Notes under the pieces: model-generated | The model's database searches: none | The model's input: only the letters and a program-made list of their open reading frames with translations | What the model was told of the DNA's origin: nothing | Shown: in pieces, positions 1-11,700 of the stretch | How the letters are laid out: every line of letters starts with the position of its first letter | How positions within the stretch are numbered: position 1 is the first letter of the stretch | Assembly: GCA_027080725.1 (NCBI GenBank) | Contig: JALWRC010000025.1 | Coordinates: 1 to 64,000 of the forward strand | Source of the DNA: Saprospiraceae bacterium | GTDB taxonomy: Bacteria; Bacteroidota; Bacteroidia; Chitinophagales; Saprospiraceae | Length of the DNA stretch: 64,000 nucleotides | Reading direction: 5' to 3' | Program-made: the position numbers and the translations under genes

Positions 1-113
1 AATGCCACAAGAGTTGCTTAGCACTTTTATCGATCAGTAGCACGTGAGCCTCCCGCACTGCTGACTGCTAAATGCGCCTACCTCACAGGGTGGGGTTGAG
101 TGGGGGGCTACGT

Positions 114-331
114 ATGGAAGTGGATTTTACTGTAAAAAATCGAAATGGAGAAATTGAATATTATCAAGTTTCTTGGGATATATCAAATGAAGAAACTAGA
201 AAAGAGAATTTACCCCATTAGAAGCAATAAAAGATAATTATCCTAAATTTTTATTAACAAAGGATGCTTTTACTCAAAACAGAAATGGAATAATCCATAA
301 AAATGTATTTGAATGGTTAATAGAAAAATAA
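114..331 (+). pseudogene. Remnant of an AAA_14/DUF4143-family ATPase gene
   Basis: The reading frame from 114 gives a start like MEVDFTVKNRNGEIEYYQVS and then meets a stop after ENLPH. Removing one base near 214 restores the frame, which continues as PLEAIKDNYPKFLLTKD and ends ...NVFEWLIEK at a stop at 329-331. The phrases EVDF, YYQVS and PLEAIKDNYPK are the C-terminal signature of the common bacterial AAA_14 ATPases with a DUF4143 nuclease-like tail (family knowledge). Only about the last 70 residues of a roughly 400-residue family remain, and a frameshift interrupts them, so this is a decayed 3' end. The local sequence is AT-rich compared with the genes that follow. No upstream part of the gene can be seen in bases 1-113. 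Confidence 0.72.
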
Positions 332-536
332 ATACGTGTGCAATTTGTAACGCACATAAATAAGATTCATACAAGGCAAATCCATTAGATTATCGATCTT
401 TGCCGAAAGAAATACGTGTTTTCATGAACGAGAAAGACAGGAAAGACGTTTTGGTACAACACAAATGACTCTACCGCAATGAGGGCAATAAAGTATTATT
501 GTCTATTGTCCAAAACTAATCATCAGCGCACACCGC

Positions 537-1520
537 ATGCATCAACAGATAGACATACCCGCTTTACTCGACGGAGACCGCAATGCACTCAGCCGGGCCA
601 TTACCTTCATAGAGAGCAACAGACCCGGAGACAGGGAGTCCAAATGGGCACTGTTGGAGCAACTGCTCCCTCACACCGGCAAGAGCAAACGAGTGGCCAT
701 CAGTGGTGCTCCGGGAGTAGGAAAGAGCAGCTTTATCGACCGGTTGGGGGCATATCTCATAGCGTCCGGACATCGCGTGGGAGTACTGGCTATCGACCCC
801 AGTAGCAGCAATAGCGGAGGAAGCATTCTGGGGGACCGGACCCGCATGACGTCCCTTTCTGCCCACTCCAATGCGTTTATCCGGCCGAGCCCGGCAACGG
901 ACACCCTAGGGGGAATCGCTGCCCGTTCCAAGGAGGTGATGCTCTTGATGGAAGCCGCCGGATATGATATCATTCTCATAGAGACCGTCGGAGTCGGCCA
1001 ATCCGAAGTGGCCGCGCGATATATGGTCGATTACTTTATGCTTCTGCTTCTTCCGGGCGCCGGAGATGACTTGCAAGGAATCAAGCGAGGCATTATGGAG
1101 ATGGCCGATCTCCTCATCGTACACAAATCCGATGGAGACCAACTCCCTTTAGCACAGCGGACGGCCCAACACTTCAAAGCAGCAATGCACCTCTTCCCAC
1201 CCAAACCCTCCGGAGTGCCCGTAGAAGTCGCACGAGTGTCCTCCTTACAAAATAAGGGTATCGAGGAAGTCTGGCAACGCGTTATGAAATATGTGGACAC
1301 CACGGAGAAAAATGGCTATTTCCAGCGATGGAGACGCAGCCAGGAAATGCATTGGTTGGAAGAGGGAAGCATGCAGATTCTTTTGGATTATTTTAAGAAC
1401 AGCCCGGAGTTGCAATCCCGATTGAATGCGCTCAAATCCCAAATATTGTCGGGTGACACCAATCCCGTCGCCGCCTTACATACGATCGACCATTTCATAA
1501 AAAAACTGCTTCATGATTAG
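537..1520 (+). CDS. meaB: MeaB-type GTPase (methylmalonyl-CoA mutase chaperone)
   Basis: A G3E-family GTPase expected to load and protect the adenosylcobalamin cofactor of methylmalonyl-CoA mutase. The P-loop GAPGVGKSS lies at residues 57-65, followed by the family phrases IDPSSSNSGGSILGDRTRM and IETVGVGQSE, and AGDDLQGIKRGIMEMADLL. At 327 residues it has the usual MeaB length. The base-recognition motif reads HKSDGD where most family members have NKADG, so the canonical Asn is His; the Asp is kept. The mutase is not in this window. The stop overlaps the following peptidase start by 8 bases, so the two genes are probably co-transcribed. A copy of the TATGAAATGGT motif (reverse orientation) lies inside the last codons, at 1489-1498. 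Confidence 0.92.
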   Translation: MHQQIDIPALLDGDRNALSRAITFIESNRPGDRESKWALLEQLLPHTGKSKRVAISGAPGVGKSSFIDRLGAYLIASGHRVGVLAIDPSSSNSGGSILGDRTRMTSLSAHSNAFIRPSPATDTLGGIAARSKEVMLLMEAAGYDIILIETVGVGQSEVAARYMVDYFMLLLLPGAGDDLQGIKRGIMEMADLLIVHKSDGDQLPLAQRTAQHFKAAMHLFPPKPSGVPVEVARVSSLQNKGIEEVWQRVMKYVDTTEKNGYFQRWRRSQEMHWLEEGSMQILLDYFKNSPELQSRLNALKSQILSGDTNPVAALHTIDHFIKKLLHD

Positions 1521-3246
1521 GGTACTTCGCTTGGGTCTGTGGATTATTATGGGGTATGGTGTACCATTTCATACCTCCTTAATCGCCCAGTCTACGTCCA
1601 AATCCTTTGATGGCACAGTCCACTTCAGCTCACCGGTCCGGCACAGGGTACGCATCTCCGGAACCTTTGGTGAACTGCGCCCCAACCACTTCCACGCCGG
1701 GCTCGACATCAAGTCCTCCAACGGACATCCCGGCGATCCGGTATATGCCATGGCCGACGGATACATCTCCCGGATCAAAATCCAAAGTGGCGGCTACGGC
1801 AATGCGCTATACATCACCTATCCGGGTGGATGGACCGTGCTTTACGCGCACCTCCAATCCTTTACCCCCGAGGTCGCCCAATACGTCAAAATACAGCAAT
1901 ACCGCCTAAAAAAGTTCTCTGTCAACTTGTACCCCAAGGCCGGAAAATTCCAATTTAAACGCGGTGAAAAAGTAGGCGTAATGGGCAATTCGGGCTATTC
2001 TTTCGGCCCCCATTTGCACCTGGAGATGCGGAGAAATAACGGCAATTTGCCCTTCAATCCACTCCGTCACCTCGACTTTATAAAGGATACGATAGCGCCC
2101 GTCTTTCGCTCCGTCAAAATAGAGGGATTGATGCCGGATTACCGCGTCGTCACAGAGAAAAAAGTCAAGGTGGAAGGCAAAGTACATTTCCAACACCTTC
2201 CGGAAGACACCATAGATCTGACGGCCTGGCGAGCGGGCATCAGCATCCGGGTATATGATCAAGTCAACGGCTCGTCCAACAAAAACGGTATTTACCGAAT
2301 AAAGATGGCGATCGAGGGAAAAACCGTTTACGAATTCGTCACCCAATCCTGCTCTTTTGCAAAAACAAAATACGTCAATGCCCATATGGATTATGCCGAA
2401 CAAGTGCTCCACAAGCAATATTGGCACCGGTGCTACGTCCTTCCTGGCAATCATCTCGATATGTACCTCAAAGGCAAGGAGGGCGATGTATTTGACCTGT
2501 TTACCCATCGCCCGAAACACGTGGAGATAACCATTGAAGATGCCGCCGGCAATACCAATCGCCTCGCCTTCTACCTTCGACGGCAAGAACAAATACCCGA
2601 ACCCCAATCCCGCCCCTTTCACTACCAATTGCAATACGACCGAGACAATTATATGAGCTGGAGTGACGCTTCATTTTTTATACCTAAGCGCAGCTTATAC
2701 AAAAATGCTTATGTATCCGTCAGCATGACGGATTCTCCTTTGCCAACGCTCCAAATCGGCCGGAAAACCATCCCTATGCACCGGTATGGTACCCTTTCCG
2801 TAAGGCATCTCCATATCGCCGACGCACTGCGGCCCAAGCTCATTCTTGCCACGCAGGACAAGAATGATCAACTCAGTTTTGGAGGGCGATGGAAGAAAGA
2901 CCATTTCGAATGTGCCATCAACCGGATGGGAAACTTTTATCTTGCGATTGATACAACCCCTCCCGTTATTACCCCTAAAAACGTGAAAAAACAGTACCGC
3001 CGTGGAGAAGAGATAAGCCTTGAAGTCAAAGATGACTACAAGCCCTCGGGCAAAGCAAAATCCCTGCGGTTTAGCGGCAAAATCGATGACCGGTGGACAC
3101 TTATAGAATACGACCTTAAGTACCATACACTCAAGCATGTCATAGACGAACATACGGCTATAGGGCCCCATACCTTCACCCTGACCGTCAAAGACGACCG
3201 GGGCAATAAACGCACTTTCAGCCACCGGTTTGAATTGACAGAATGA
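1513..3246 (+). CDS. M23-family peptidoglycan endopeptidase
   Basis: A secreted zinc metallopeptidase expected to cut peptide cross-links of peptidoglycan. A hydrophobic N-terminus ending near SLIAQ (residue 26) looks like a signal peptide. The M23/LytM domain covers about residues 45-190: the first metal-ligand motif is HFHAGLDIK (His and Asp around 61 and 65), and the second is GPHLHLEMRR near 168-175. The remaining 380 residues carry no motif I recognise but contain Ig-like phrases such as FTLTVKDDRGNKRTFSHRF at the end, suggesting beta-sandwich modules. The gene overlaps meaB by 8 bases. It converges on the response-regulator gene, with about 140 bases between them. Confidence 0.88.
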   Translation: MIRVLRLGLWIIMGYGVPFHTSLIAQSTSKSFDGTVHFSSPVRHRVRISGTFGELRPNHFHAGLDIKSSNGHPGDPVYAMADGYISRIKIQSGGYGNALYITYPGGWTVLYAHLQSFTPEVAQYVKIQQYRLKKFSVNLYPKAGKFQFKRGEKVGVMGNSGYSFGPHLHLEMRRNNGNLPFNPLRHLDFIKDTIAPVFRSVKIEGLMPDYRVVTEKKVKVEGKVHFQHLPEDTIDLTAWRAGISIRVYDQVNGSSNKNGIYRIKMAIEGKTVYEFVTQSCSFAKTKYVNAHMDYAEQVLHKQYWHRCYVLPGNHLDMYLKGKEGDVFDLFTHRPKHVEITIEDAAGNTNRLAFYLRRQEQIPEPQSRPFHYQLQYDRDNYMSWSDASFFIPKRSLYKNAYVSVSMTDSPLPTLQIGRKTIPMHRYGTLSVRHLHIADALRPKLILATQDKNDQLSFGGRWKKDHFECAINRMGNFYLAIDTTPPVITPKNVKKQYRRGEEISLEVKDDYKPSGKAKSLRFSGKIDDRWTLIEYDLKYHTLKHVIDEHTAIGPHTFTLTVKDDRGNKRTFSHRFELTE

Positions 3247-3283
3247 CGCAATAGTATCTCAGGAACAAAATAATAGGGGACAT

Positions 3284-3315
3284 AGCCCACGATTTCAATC
3301 GAGGGTTGTAGGGCT
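3284..3315. repeat. Hairpin-forming AGCCCACG repeat, copy 1
   Basis: Between the two convergent genes, AGCCC (3284-3288) pairs with GGGCT (3311-3315), and an inner CGATT-TC-AATCG hairpin lies at 3290-3301. The opening TAGCCCACG is shared with the perfect hairpin at 50599-50618. It could end transcription from either side, but there is no clear T-run, so it is called a repeat rather than a terminator. Confidence 0.4.
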
Positions 3316-3389
3316 TAAGATAATTTTTGTAATGGTTTTATCCAGTTATCCTGCTACAAGAAAAGAGTACGTTTATAGCTCCCGGAACG

Positions 3390-4133
3390 CTAAGAAGCTG
3401 CCTCCCGGCTGGCGATCAGCATCCGGAACCCGTTGCCGTGTATGTTTTCGATTTCGATATTCTCATCTTCCGAAAGGTACTTTCGCAATTTGACGATAAA
3501 GACATCCATGCTTCGCGCTGTAAAATAATTGTCCTCTCCCCATATCTTCACCAACGCCTCGGAGCGTTCGAGGACATCGCCCCCCTTCAGGCAAAAGAGG
3601 TGTAAGAGCTGAGACTCCTTGGGGCTGAGCCGGCGCTCCTGCAATTTCCCGTCAGCATCGGTATAACTCAAGGTGCGCGTCTTGACGACAAAGTGAAACT
3701 TTCCCAAATCAAAAGCCTCCGGAGACTTCGCCGTTTCGACGCTTCCGGCATGTGTCCGTCTGAGAATCGCCTTGATGCGGAGCAAAAACTCTTCGGAATT
3801 GAATGGTTTGCTGATATAATCATCTCCACCGGCCCGAAACCCCGTCAAAACATCTTCCTTTAGTGTTTTGGCGGTCAAAAAGACGATGGGTGTATTTTTG
3901 TCCTGTTCTCGAATCTCATTGGCCAAGGTAAAACCGTCTTTCTTGGGCATCATGACGTCCAGAATAATCAGGTCAAACTTGCCCTTCTTAAATGCCTCCA
4001 GCCCCTCTTCGCCGTCACTTGCAAGGACGACATCATAGTCATTGATCTCCAAATAGGACTTGAGCACATCTCCAAAATTGGCGTCATCTTCTACCAGGAG
4101 TAATTTGGTCAGTGTATTGTTACTTTCACTCAT
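3390..4133 (-). CDS. OmpR-family response regulator
   Basis: A two-component DNA-binding regulator. The receiver domain covers residues 10-125, with the acidic pocket LLVEDDANF near the start, the phospho-acceptor Asp in LIILDVMMPKKDG, and the conserved Lys in DDYISKPF. The C-terminal winged-helix domain (Trans_reg_C) runs from about 145 to 240, with RRLSPKESQLLHLFCL and the phrase ARSMDVFIVKLRKYL. At 247 residues it has the standard length. It sits downstream of the histidine kinase on the same strand with a 146-base gap, so they probably form a pair. The position beside sprA suggests, but does not show, a link to envelope or secretion control. The known Bacteroidota T9SS regulators PorX/PorY differ, since PorX lacks an OmpR-type DNA-binding domain. 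Confidence 0.93.
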   Translation of the reverse strand: MSESNNTLTKLLLVEDDANFGDVLKSYLEINDYDVVLASDGEEGLEAFKKGKFDLIILDVMMPKKDGFTLANEIREQDKNTPIVFLTAKTLKEDVLTGFRAGGDDYISKPFNSEEFLLRIKAILRRTHAGSVETAKSPEAFDLGKFHFVVKTRTLSYTDADGKLQERRLSPKESQLLHLFCLKGGDVLERSEALVKIWGEDNYFTARSMDVFIVKLRKYLSEDENIEIENIHGNGFRMLIASREAAS

Positions 4134-4279
4134 GATCAGGCGGTTTTGTTGTTTGTATATTCCTATAATGCCTCAAAAGGGCCTTTTTGCTGCTTAGAGA
4201 GGCATGAAATGTTAAAATTTACCGTTTTTTATTTGAATTTGAGCCGCATCCTAAAATCTTAAGTCTTCCCCTCCCCCAA

Positions 4280-5701
4280 TCACTCTTCTACCTTTTGCTT
4301 AAAGGGAAGAAAAACCGTAAAGGTACTGCCCTTGCCCGGTTCACTCTTGACACTTACTTTACCTCCGTGGGCCTCCGTCATGGATTTGACGATACTGAGT
4401 CCCAAGCCAAATCCTTTTACATTGTGGACATTGCCCGTGTGTACGCGGTAAAAGTTAGAAAATATCTCTTTCATTGCCTCTTTAGAGAGCCCTATCCCAT
4501 TATCTTTAACCTCAATTACGATCCCATTATTGTTATTTCGCGTAGAAACAACAATTTCCGGGGCCCTTTCCGTGTATTTGATGGCATTGTCCAGAAGGTT
4601 GTGAATGATGTTGGAGATATGGGTGCTATCGCCTTCTATCCGGTGTTTTTCAGCATCGAGATGCATCGTGATCTTGCCATTCTTCTTCTTAACCGACAGG
4701 TCCATATTATTGACTGCATTCCGGATGAGCTCATGCATATCCAGGCTTGAAATGGTTAACTTGACTTTCTTGCGATCAAATCTCGCCATCTGCAAAACCT
4801 TCTCGACTTGCCCCAACATCCGCTTATTCTCCTGTTTTATAATCTCAATAAATCGCTTGACTTTCTCCGGTGACTCCAAAATCTTTTGATTGAGGATATT
4901 GTCCGATGCAAGGCCGATGGTCGCCAGTGGGGTCTTAAATTCGTGGGTCATGTTATTGATAAAGTCGGACTTCATCTGCGATACTTTCTTTTGGCGGAAA
5001 ATAACCCACACCACATAGGCAAAACTTCCGGTAACCAATAGTATCAATAATATCGAGCTCAATAACAGTGGCCATGCAGAGGTCCACAACCAAGAAATTT
5101 TCTTCGGAAAAAATATCTTCAGGGCACCGAGTGGGCGTCCCATCTCGTCTTCAAACAGATCAATGGAAAGCGGGGAAGTGTAGAGTCCCTTCCCTTTGAC
5201 TCCTTCACTTTTGGCTCCGGAAGGCAATACGACAGTAAAATTGCCATTGAGAATCACGAAGTCATGCAGCGAATTATCATAAATACCATACTCTACCTCA
5301 ATATCGCGCAATCCCTGATTGTATAGTTCGCTCTTAACAAAACGCTCCAACATCTTCGGTGAGATACGCTCCTGAAGCCGGCGTTTGCTGTTGTTCTCCC
5401 GCATCATTTGATACTCTGCGTAGTATTTTTTACTGCGCCAGACATCGTAATCCGATCCGTCATGCTTGGACCAAAGAGCGTTTACACTGTCTCGTGGGGC
5501 CTGAATTAGTTTTTCGAACCGCTGTTGGTCCACCCTCACTAGCTTGTCCCGCACATGACTCAAAACGGTCTGGGCTTTCTCATCAAACTTCTCTTCATCC
5601 AAGCGGACCGACCACAGCACCCAATTCCACTGTATCGTGGCCAGGCCAATCAAAGCGAGTGCCATGACAGTAGTGATAATCCAAATGGTCCTCTTTGACA
5701 C
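4280..5701 (-). CDS. Membrane sensor histidine kinase
   Basis: The first transmembrane helix is at residues 5-24 and the second at about 207-235, enclosing a periplasmic sensor region of some 180 residues without a family I recognise. The HisKA dimerisation domain carries the phospho-acceptor His in NNMTHEFKTPLATIGL (near residue 252). The HATPase domain shows the N box HNLLDNAIKYT, the G1 box EVKDNGIGLS and the G2 box GFGLGLSIVKSM. The start is a GTG at 5701, chosen because it precedes the first membrane helix and lies 12 bases after the sprA stop. Tight spacing means it is probably transcribed with sprA. Partner: the response regulator at 3390-4133. Confidence 0.92.
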   Translation of the reverse strand: MSKRTIWIITTVMALALIGLATIQWNWVLWSVRLDEEKFDEKAQTVLSHVRDKLVRVDQQRFEKLIQAPRDSVNALWSKHDGSDYDVWRSKKYYAEYQMMRENNSKRRLQERISPKMLERFVKSELYNQGLRDIEVEYGIYDNSLHDFVILNGNFTVVLPSGAKSEGVKGKGLYTSPLSIDLFEDEMGRPLGALKIFFPKKISWLWTSAWPLLLSSILLILLVTGSFAYVVWVIFRQKKVSQMKSDFINNMTHEFKTPLATIGLASDNILNQKILESPEKVKRFIEIIKQENKRMLGQVEKVLQMARFDRKKVKLTISSLDMHELIRNAVNNMDLSVKKKNGKITMHLDAEKHRIEGDSTHISNIIHNLLDNAIKYTERAPEIVVSTRNNNNGIVIEVKDNGIGLSKEAMKEIFSNFYRVHTGNVHNVKGFGLGLSIVKSMTEAHGGKVSVKSEPGKGSTFTVFLPFKQKVEE

Positions 5702-5713
5702 GGTGCGGCTGGG

Positions 5714-8700
5714 TTACTTTAGAATAAATCGTATCGTCAATCCGGCATCCCAGGTCGTCCTTCGGTATTGGTTGGACACATGCGGGATGGTCTTCCGATA
5801 ATCCCAATACAGTCTATAAGTCAACCGCTCGCTGTACTTGTAATCCAACGCCGGGGAAATCGTAATGTCCGTGCTGCCGCGGAAAGGCTCTACGATATCG
5901 TTTTCATTAAGCGAATGTGCCTCAGATATATTGTCTTTATAAGAGACATCCAGGCTGATTTCCAAATCTCTTCCATCTTTTGGTTCGCCCCCAAACAAAC
6001 TGGCAAGTGAATTCTTTACAGAGCTTTTCTTTTTGGTTTTCTTCTTCCGCTTTCTCTTCTTCTTTGTCTTTTTCTTACCAAAGCGGAAGGTCTTGATATC
6101 AAAGTTCTTTAAGATATATCCCGCTCCCAATACATACTCGGTACTTCGTGTCTCATTCAACCGGGAGTAATCCACTTCAAGCGACAATCTCCTGGATTTC
6201 TTCATCTCCATCTTAAAGGTAAAGTCGGATTTTGTCTTTATATCCAATCCAAAGAGGGGCGAAAAGGCTTCATCGATGACCACCGTAGGAATCCTATATC
6301 TGGGGAAAAAGTCAAATGTCTGGGGATTCTTACTGATAGGTATCCCCAAGCTGTTTGTCTGGTACTGGTAATGGGTCTCGAAACTATTGACCGTCATAGT
6401 GGATTTGTATCCGTGCCGGACAGTGAAGCTGCTGAATACATCTCGTAGCGAACCCAATTTATTCAAACCATTATAGGTCAAATTCCAATTGGGCAACGGC
6501 ATGGTCGAAAACAAATCCAGCGAGGTGGTCAATGGGTCCTTATCCGTATAGGCCGACAGAAATGCCAGGGTCAACACCTTATTGTGATTAGGGCCGAAGC
6601 CATCCCTATAGCCTTGCTGGGCCAAAGTCGAAGAATCGTGTGGAGCAGTAATACCTGCTTCCTTTGCAAGGCGGACGGATATCGGCAACCGGTTGCGGTC
6701 AAATTGCTTGAATACCTCCCGGTAATCCTTAAACAACGTATTAAACCCGATAAAGCTAATCTTGTACGAGCCGCGTTCTGCCGGTGCCAAATGCTCCAGA
6801 TCCAGCTGTCCATTATTCAAAGTATCTACAAAGAGCTCCGAATGTTCGAGGGTCTTATCCCAGTCCATCGTCACATCCAATTTCAAATCGTAAAAAGGCT
6901 CGACCGTCAATTTGCCTTGAAAACGCCGGGTGCGTGTTTGCAATACCTCTTGTGTCTGAAAGACACTGCTGCTTATCAGTCCTGCGGCCCCGGCATCGTC
7001 CAACCATCCCGGCTGCCTTCTGTCCCCGAGCAGGGGTTGAATACCACTGACAAAATCCCACCCGGGGTTCAGGAAGTTCCGGTCCATCCCAAGGATATAG
7101 GTGCGTTCTAAATATCCCGGTATAACCGTCTTCTCATTCTGGTTATAGGTGGCCTTCGCTGTCCGCAGCATGAGCAAAGGACGTATGAGAATACGCTCTG
7201 CCCAAGAAGGGTCCCGATTGGTTTTCCTTCTCCTGGATGTTTTCTTGCGTACGACGGATTTTCCTTTTCCTTCGGAAGCTTTTGACTTACGCTTCTTCTT
7301 GCTTTTATAACGGGGCCTTCTGTCGATGGATTTGAGGTACTTGCTCTTCGAGTACAACTTGCTAAATTTTAAGTCCATCGTCAGCTGCACATCTTGTCCG
7401 TTTTGGATGACACTCCCCAGCGAATCAATCGTACGAAGCGAACCGCCCGTCCAATTGTAATTACCGGTATAGCTCGCCTTTGCAGTAATCCACTCCATAA
7501 AGGGGATATACCTAAAGGGCAAGGTATACGTAAGACTCACCTTCTGATCGTAACTCTTCGTCCGTCCGAACTGTTTGAGATTATCCGTCAAATAAGGCTT
7601 CACCCGGGAAGGATCTGCTATCTGGTCGGTCCTGGGGTCGACATAACCTCCTCGCAATGGATTGTACAACAATTCATCCACGACTCCCAAGTTGACCGCG
7701 TTGAGATTAAATTTGATACTCTTGGTGAGGTCCCATTTTAAATTGTAATCCCGATTCCACTCAAAATTATTATTCTGCCAAGTGCTGTACTTCGGATGCC
7801 CAAAACGATACGTACGAGAGCTGTTCTTTCTGTCCAATTCTGAAGTAACAGATATCGAATTCGGAATCGGATTAAAATTGAGTTCCTTCACAAACTTGAG
7901 GTACTTGCTCTTCACCACTTTACCGAAGGGCTTGATGTAAGGCGCGGGAATCGAATACTGATAATCCACCGAACCCGTATTGGTCCCTATTCGCTCTTCC
8001 TTGACCAACGGATTGGACTTCTTGGTATCTGACCAGGCATAGGAGGCGCTAAAGTTGCCCAAATCCCACGGGTATTTCTTTTTTGACTTTTTCTGAGGAC
8101 TGAGTTTGATATTGGTGAAGTTGACCGCCTTGACTTCTACCGCATCAATGGCCGCACTGCGAATACTGTCCCGCTCCTCACTCGTCTGAGCGATACTCAA
8201 TTTGTCCTTGAGCTTGATATCACTATCTACCGGATCGTATTGAGGGGTGCTAAAGGCATTGGAATACTGGGCATACATCGGCAGAGAAAGCCCCAATTTC
8301 TTAGGGAAAAATTTATCGAGCTTCAGGTTGGTAGAAAAGTCGTACTGCACCAGTTCCTCTTGCGCCCTTTGCGCCAGCCGTTGGTCCAAACCACCAAATC
8401 CGACCCCTGTATAAGCTCCTGCCGCTGAAAACGTCCCAAAGTCGGCAAGTTGGACATCGAGTTTTGCCAATGCTGCCACTCCTCCCCGTTCGTTTAATCC
8501 GGTCATCCGCAGCTCATTTATCCACACTTCCACATCCTCTTCTCCCCGCTCCAGACTGGAGTTGCGCACCCCTATCCGGATGGCTCGCACCAATCCCAAG
8601 GTCGGATTTCCCTTGACACGGATAATATTTGCAGGCTTTGCCGGGTCCGGTTTTTCATACAATTCTGTAACCGCTATATTGGCTTGATTGCGCTCCTTCT

Positions 8701-11700
8701 TGAGATTGACAAACGCATCCAGAGTGACATCGAGGTTATTGGCCTCCAGCCAGATATTTTCCCGGTCTGACGTCCCATTGACGGGGTCGGACATGGTAAG
8801 CGGAATCTCATATTCGTAGTAATTGTTCTTAAAGTCTTTGCCCAACTGAATAAACAACTTCATATCCCCTTGGATGACATTGGTATTGAGCTCGTGTGCA
8901 TGTGCATACATCTTCAATTTCTTGAAGTTTCTCAAGTCCAAATCGATAATTTTATAGATCGAACGCTCACAACTGTCCGGCAAATCGACAATAGACATGA
9001 CGAGTGCCTGCTCATTTTGTAAGATATCCGCGTAAGGGCTCAGGACGCGCTCTCTTTCGATGCCGGGAGGGCTTCGATATTCGAAGGGGAAGCGCTTATC
9101 ATTCTCTTCTATATTGACGACATCGATAGCAAAGTTTTCTCTCGGCAAACTGTCATTGCAAGCATCTTGTTGGTAGGTTCTCCACTGGTTTCTCGTGAGG
9201 TCCAACTTGGCAAATCGAAAGGTGGTACGCTGGTCAAACTCCCGGAAAACCATCCGCATAAACTGGATGGATCGAAATCCTTCTATCTGGCCGACCTTCT
9301 TCTTAAACTCATGGATCGGCACCCGAAAACGATACCATTTCTCCGTCGTACCTCCTTGTCCTTTGGTCTCTCGCACATCGGTAATAAACGGGGTATTGTC
9401 CCTATCGAGCGAATCTCCATCCCGTACCAGAGGGATCTCATAGACATAATAATTCTCTGATTCGTTCAAAGACTTATCGTCGTTGAGGTCTTCCTTATCC
9501 GGGATATTGGTACTACTCTGAATGACATTGGTAAAGGTCGAACGCTCCGGTTCGGCATTGCCCTGCGGGTTGTTGTATTTCTTGTACCGGACGATGGAGT
9601 TATCGGCATCGGTAAACTTTGGATCCAAAAACGGGACATAGTTGTCATTGGCCGGGTCCGTAGCAAACTCGGATTGAAACACATTGGGGTCCAAAATGCC
9701 TCTCAGCTTATCCAAATAATCCCGGAAAAAATCATTTTCACCGGAATCATCCAGCCCATCCAATCCCAAATCCTGCTCACTCCTTTTGTTGACATCAAAG
9801 GAGTTGGCGATAAGCGGGGGACGGCGCGCCATCCTCCCCCACGAAGTATTTTCCGTAGGCAGTTTTAAGTCTCCCGCAGGGAGTCCGTTTTCATACTGCT
9901 GCCGCGAATCTTTTAAGATGTCTTCGGACAAGGTCCCGAGATGTATTTCTAATTTTCCACTCTTTGAGACAGGGCTGCCATCCGATTTGTTGAGGTAAGG
10001 GGACATCATCCAAAAGTCCACGTACTCGATATTGGCCTCTTCAAAATCAGTCGTCGTTAAGGAACGCATCAAACCTGCCCATCTCGTCTCCGGATCCAAC
10101 AATTTGCCTTGCGCATCAATCCCGGCACTTATGCCCGGATACCCCCCGGGAACATCAAAATTATAGGGGCCTCTTTCATTCGGAAAATAGGTAATGTCAA
10201 AAATCCGCTCCTCTGTAATCGTGTAGGTACTCACCCGTCTTCGCTTGGGGAAGAGCTCCGTCTGCTGGATGGCTCTCGTGTAAGAATCGTTATTATCCGA
10301 AGGAGCTCTTGTACCAAACTGGATTGTGTACCAGGCCAATCGTGCTCTGTTTGCTCCTATCCTTAAGTCATCAGATAGTTTTCCTTCATCAAAACCGTCC
10401 AACCCTTGCGGGATACTGGCCATGGTCCATCTATTGGCTTGAAATGTCAACGGAATAGGAGTAGAGACCCCTTCAAAATCATCTACATAGACCACTCCAC
10501 CATCGCTTCCCTTTTGTTCGATGGCCCTGGAGTGTCCGGGTTTGATAGCGGCTGCTTCCGCTTGAAAAGTCACTTGAGACTTGGCCTTGGTGCTGATGAG
10601 CGGAATCGCATCCACCGCACGGGTCAACCATGGCGCTTCCTTTGAGAAGTTGTAGTCCACCCCAAAAATCCGGTTATTAATCGGATCATCGCCGATGTTG
10701 ACCTTGCGCGTATAAGGCTGTTCGAAGAGATGCAAATAGGTCGCTCCTATATTGCTATGCTTATTGAGCTCATACTCCGCGCGAAGTCCAAGCATGGTTT
10801 TCAACTGAAAGCCAAAAAGCGTATTGTCCTCCAAACTGATGTTGACATTTACCCCGGGTTGTAAATACTGATCCTTGAGAATCTTTACCTTTCCCAGATT
10901 GTAATCGATGGCTATGTCCCCATTCTCCTCTGTAAGGGTCTTACCGCCTGCCGTAACCCGCACCGATCCCCTGGGAATATTAAACGCCCCAAGCGAAATA
11001 TCAGAGGATGTGGCAGATTTGTATTCCCCTTTGATTAAGAACTTGTTTTTCTCGAGATGCTGTCTCGCTTCGGTGAGTGTCGACACATACAATTCCGGAA
11101 ATCCGTATTTTTCTTCTATCTTTTGGCGCTTGGCGGGATCCGGCTCTATCGGTAGGAGCAACTTATCCATCGAACGGCCGAAAGGCTCCAATACCGGAAA
11201 TATGATACTACCGATCTGTGGAAGAATCGTCAATCCCGGTACATAATCAAAAATCCCATCCGGTTGAGGATCGCCCGTAGAGTTGAGATGGTCCATTTGA
11301 AACATATTGATGAGCGGATAGCCATCCAACTCGTCAATGTATCGCTTATCCTTTCCGTCCAGTGCCTCGTAATAGATATCCAATTTAAAATCCTCATTGG
11401 TCAGCCCGAAGGTACCCAAGGGATAAACGTTTTTCATCATCAGATCCCAAGCCGGAAGCTTAGTGGACTGTCCTGTGCTCTTCAGCATTTTGGTAAACAC
11501 CACATTGTAGGAAGAATCCGAAGGAATATCACTGGATAACTCTCCCACTTTATATATCTTGCCGCGATACACATACTCATACGATACCGCTACCACCTGA
11601 TTGGGGCGTGGGCGGACATTGAGCGATATGAAGCCCAAATCCGGGTTGTAAGAGAACTCGCTGGAAGTTAGTTTACGAGCTCGTACTTTTTCGAAATCAC

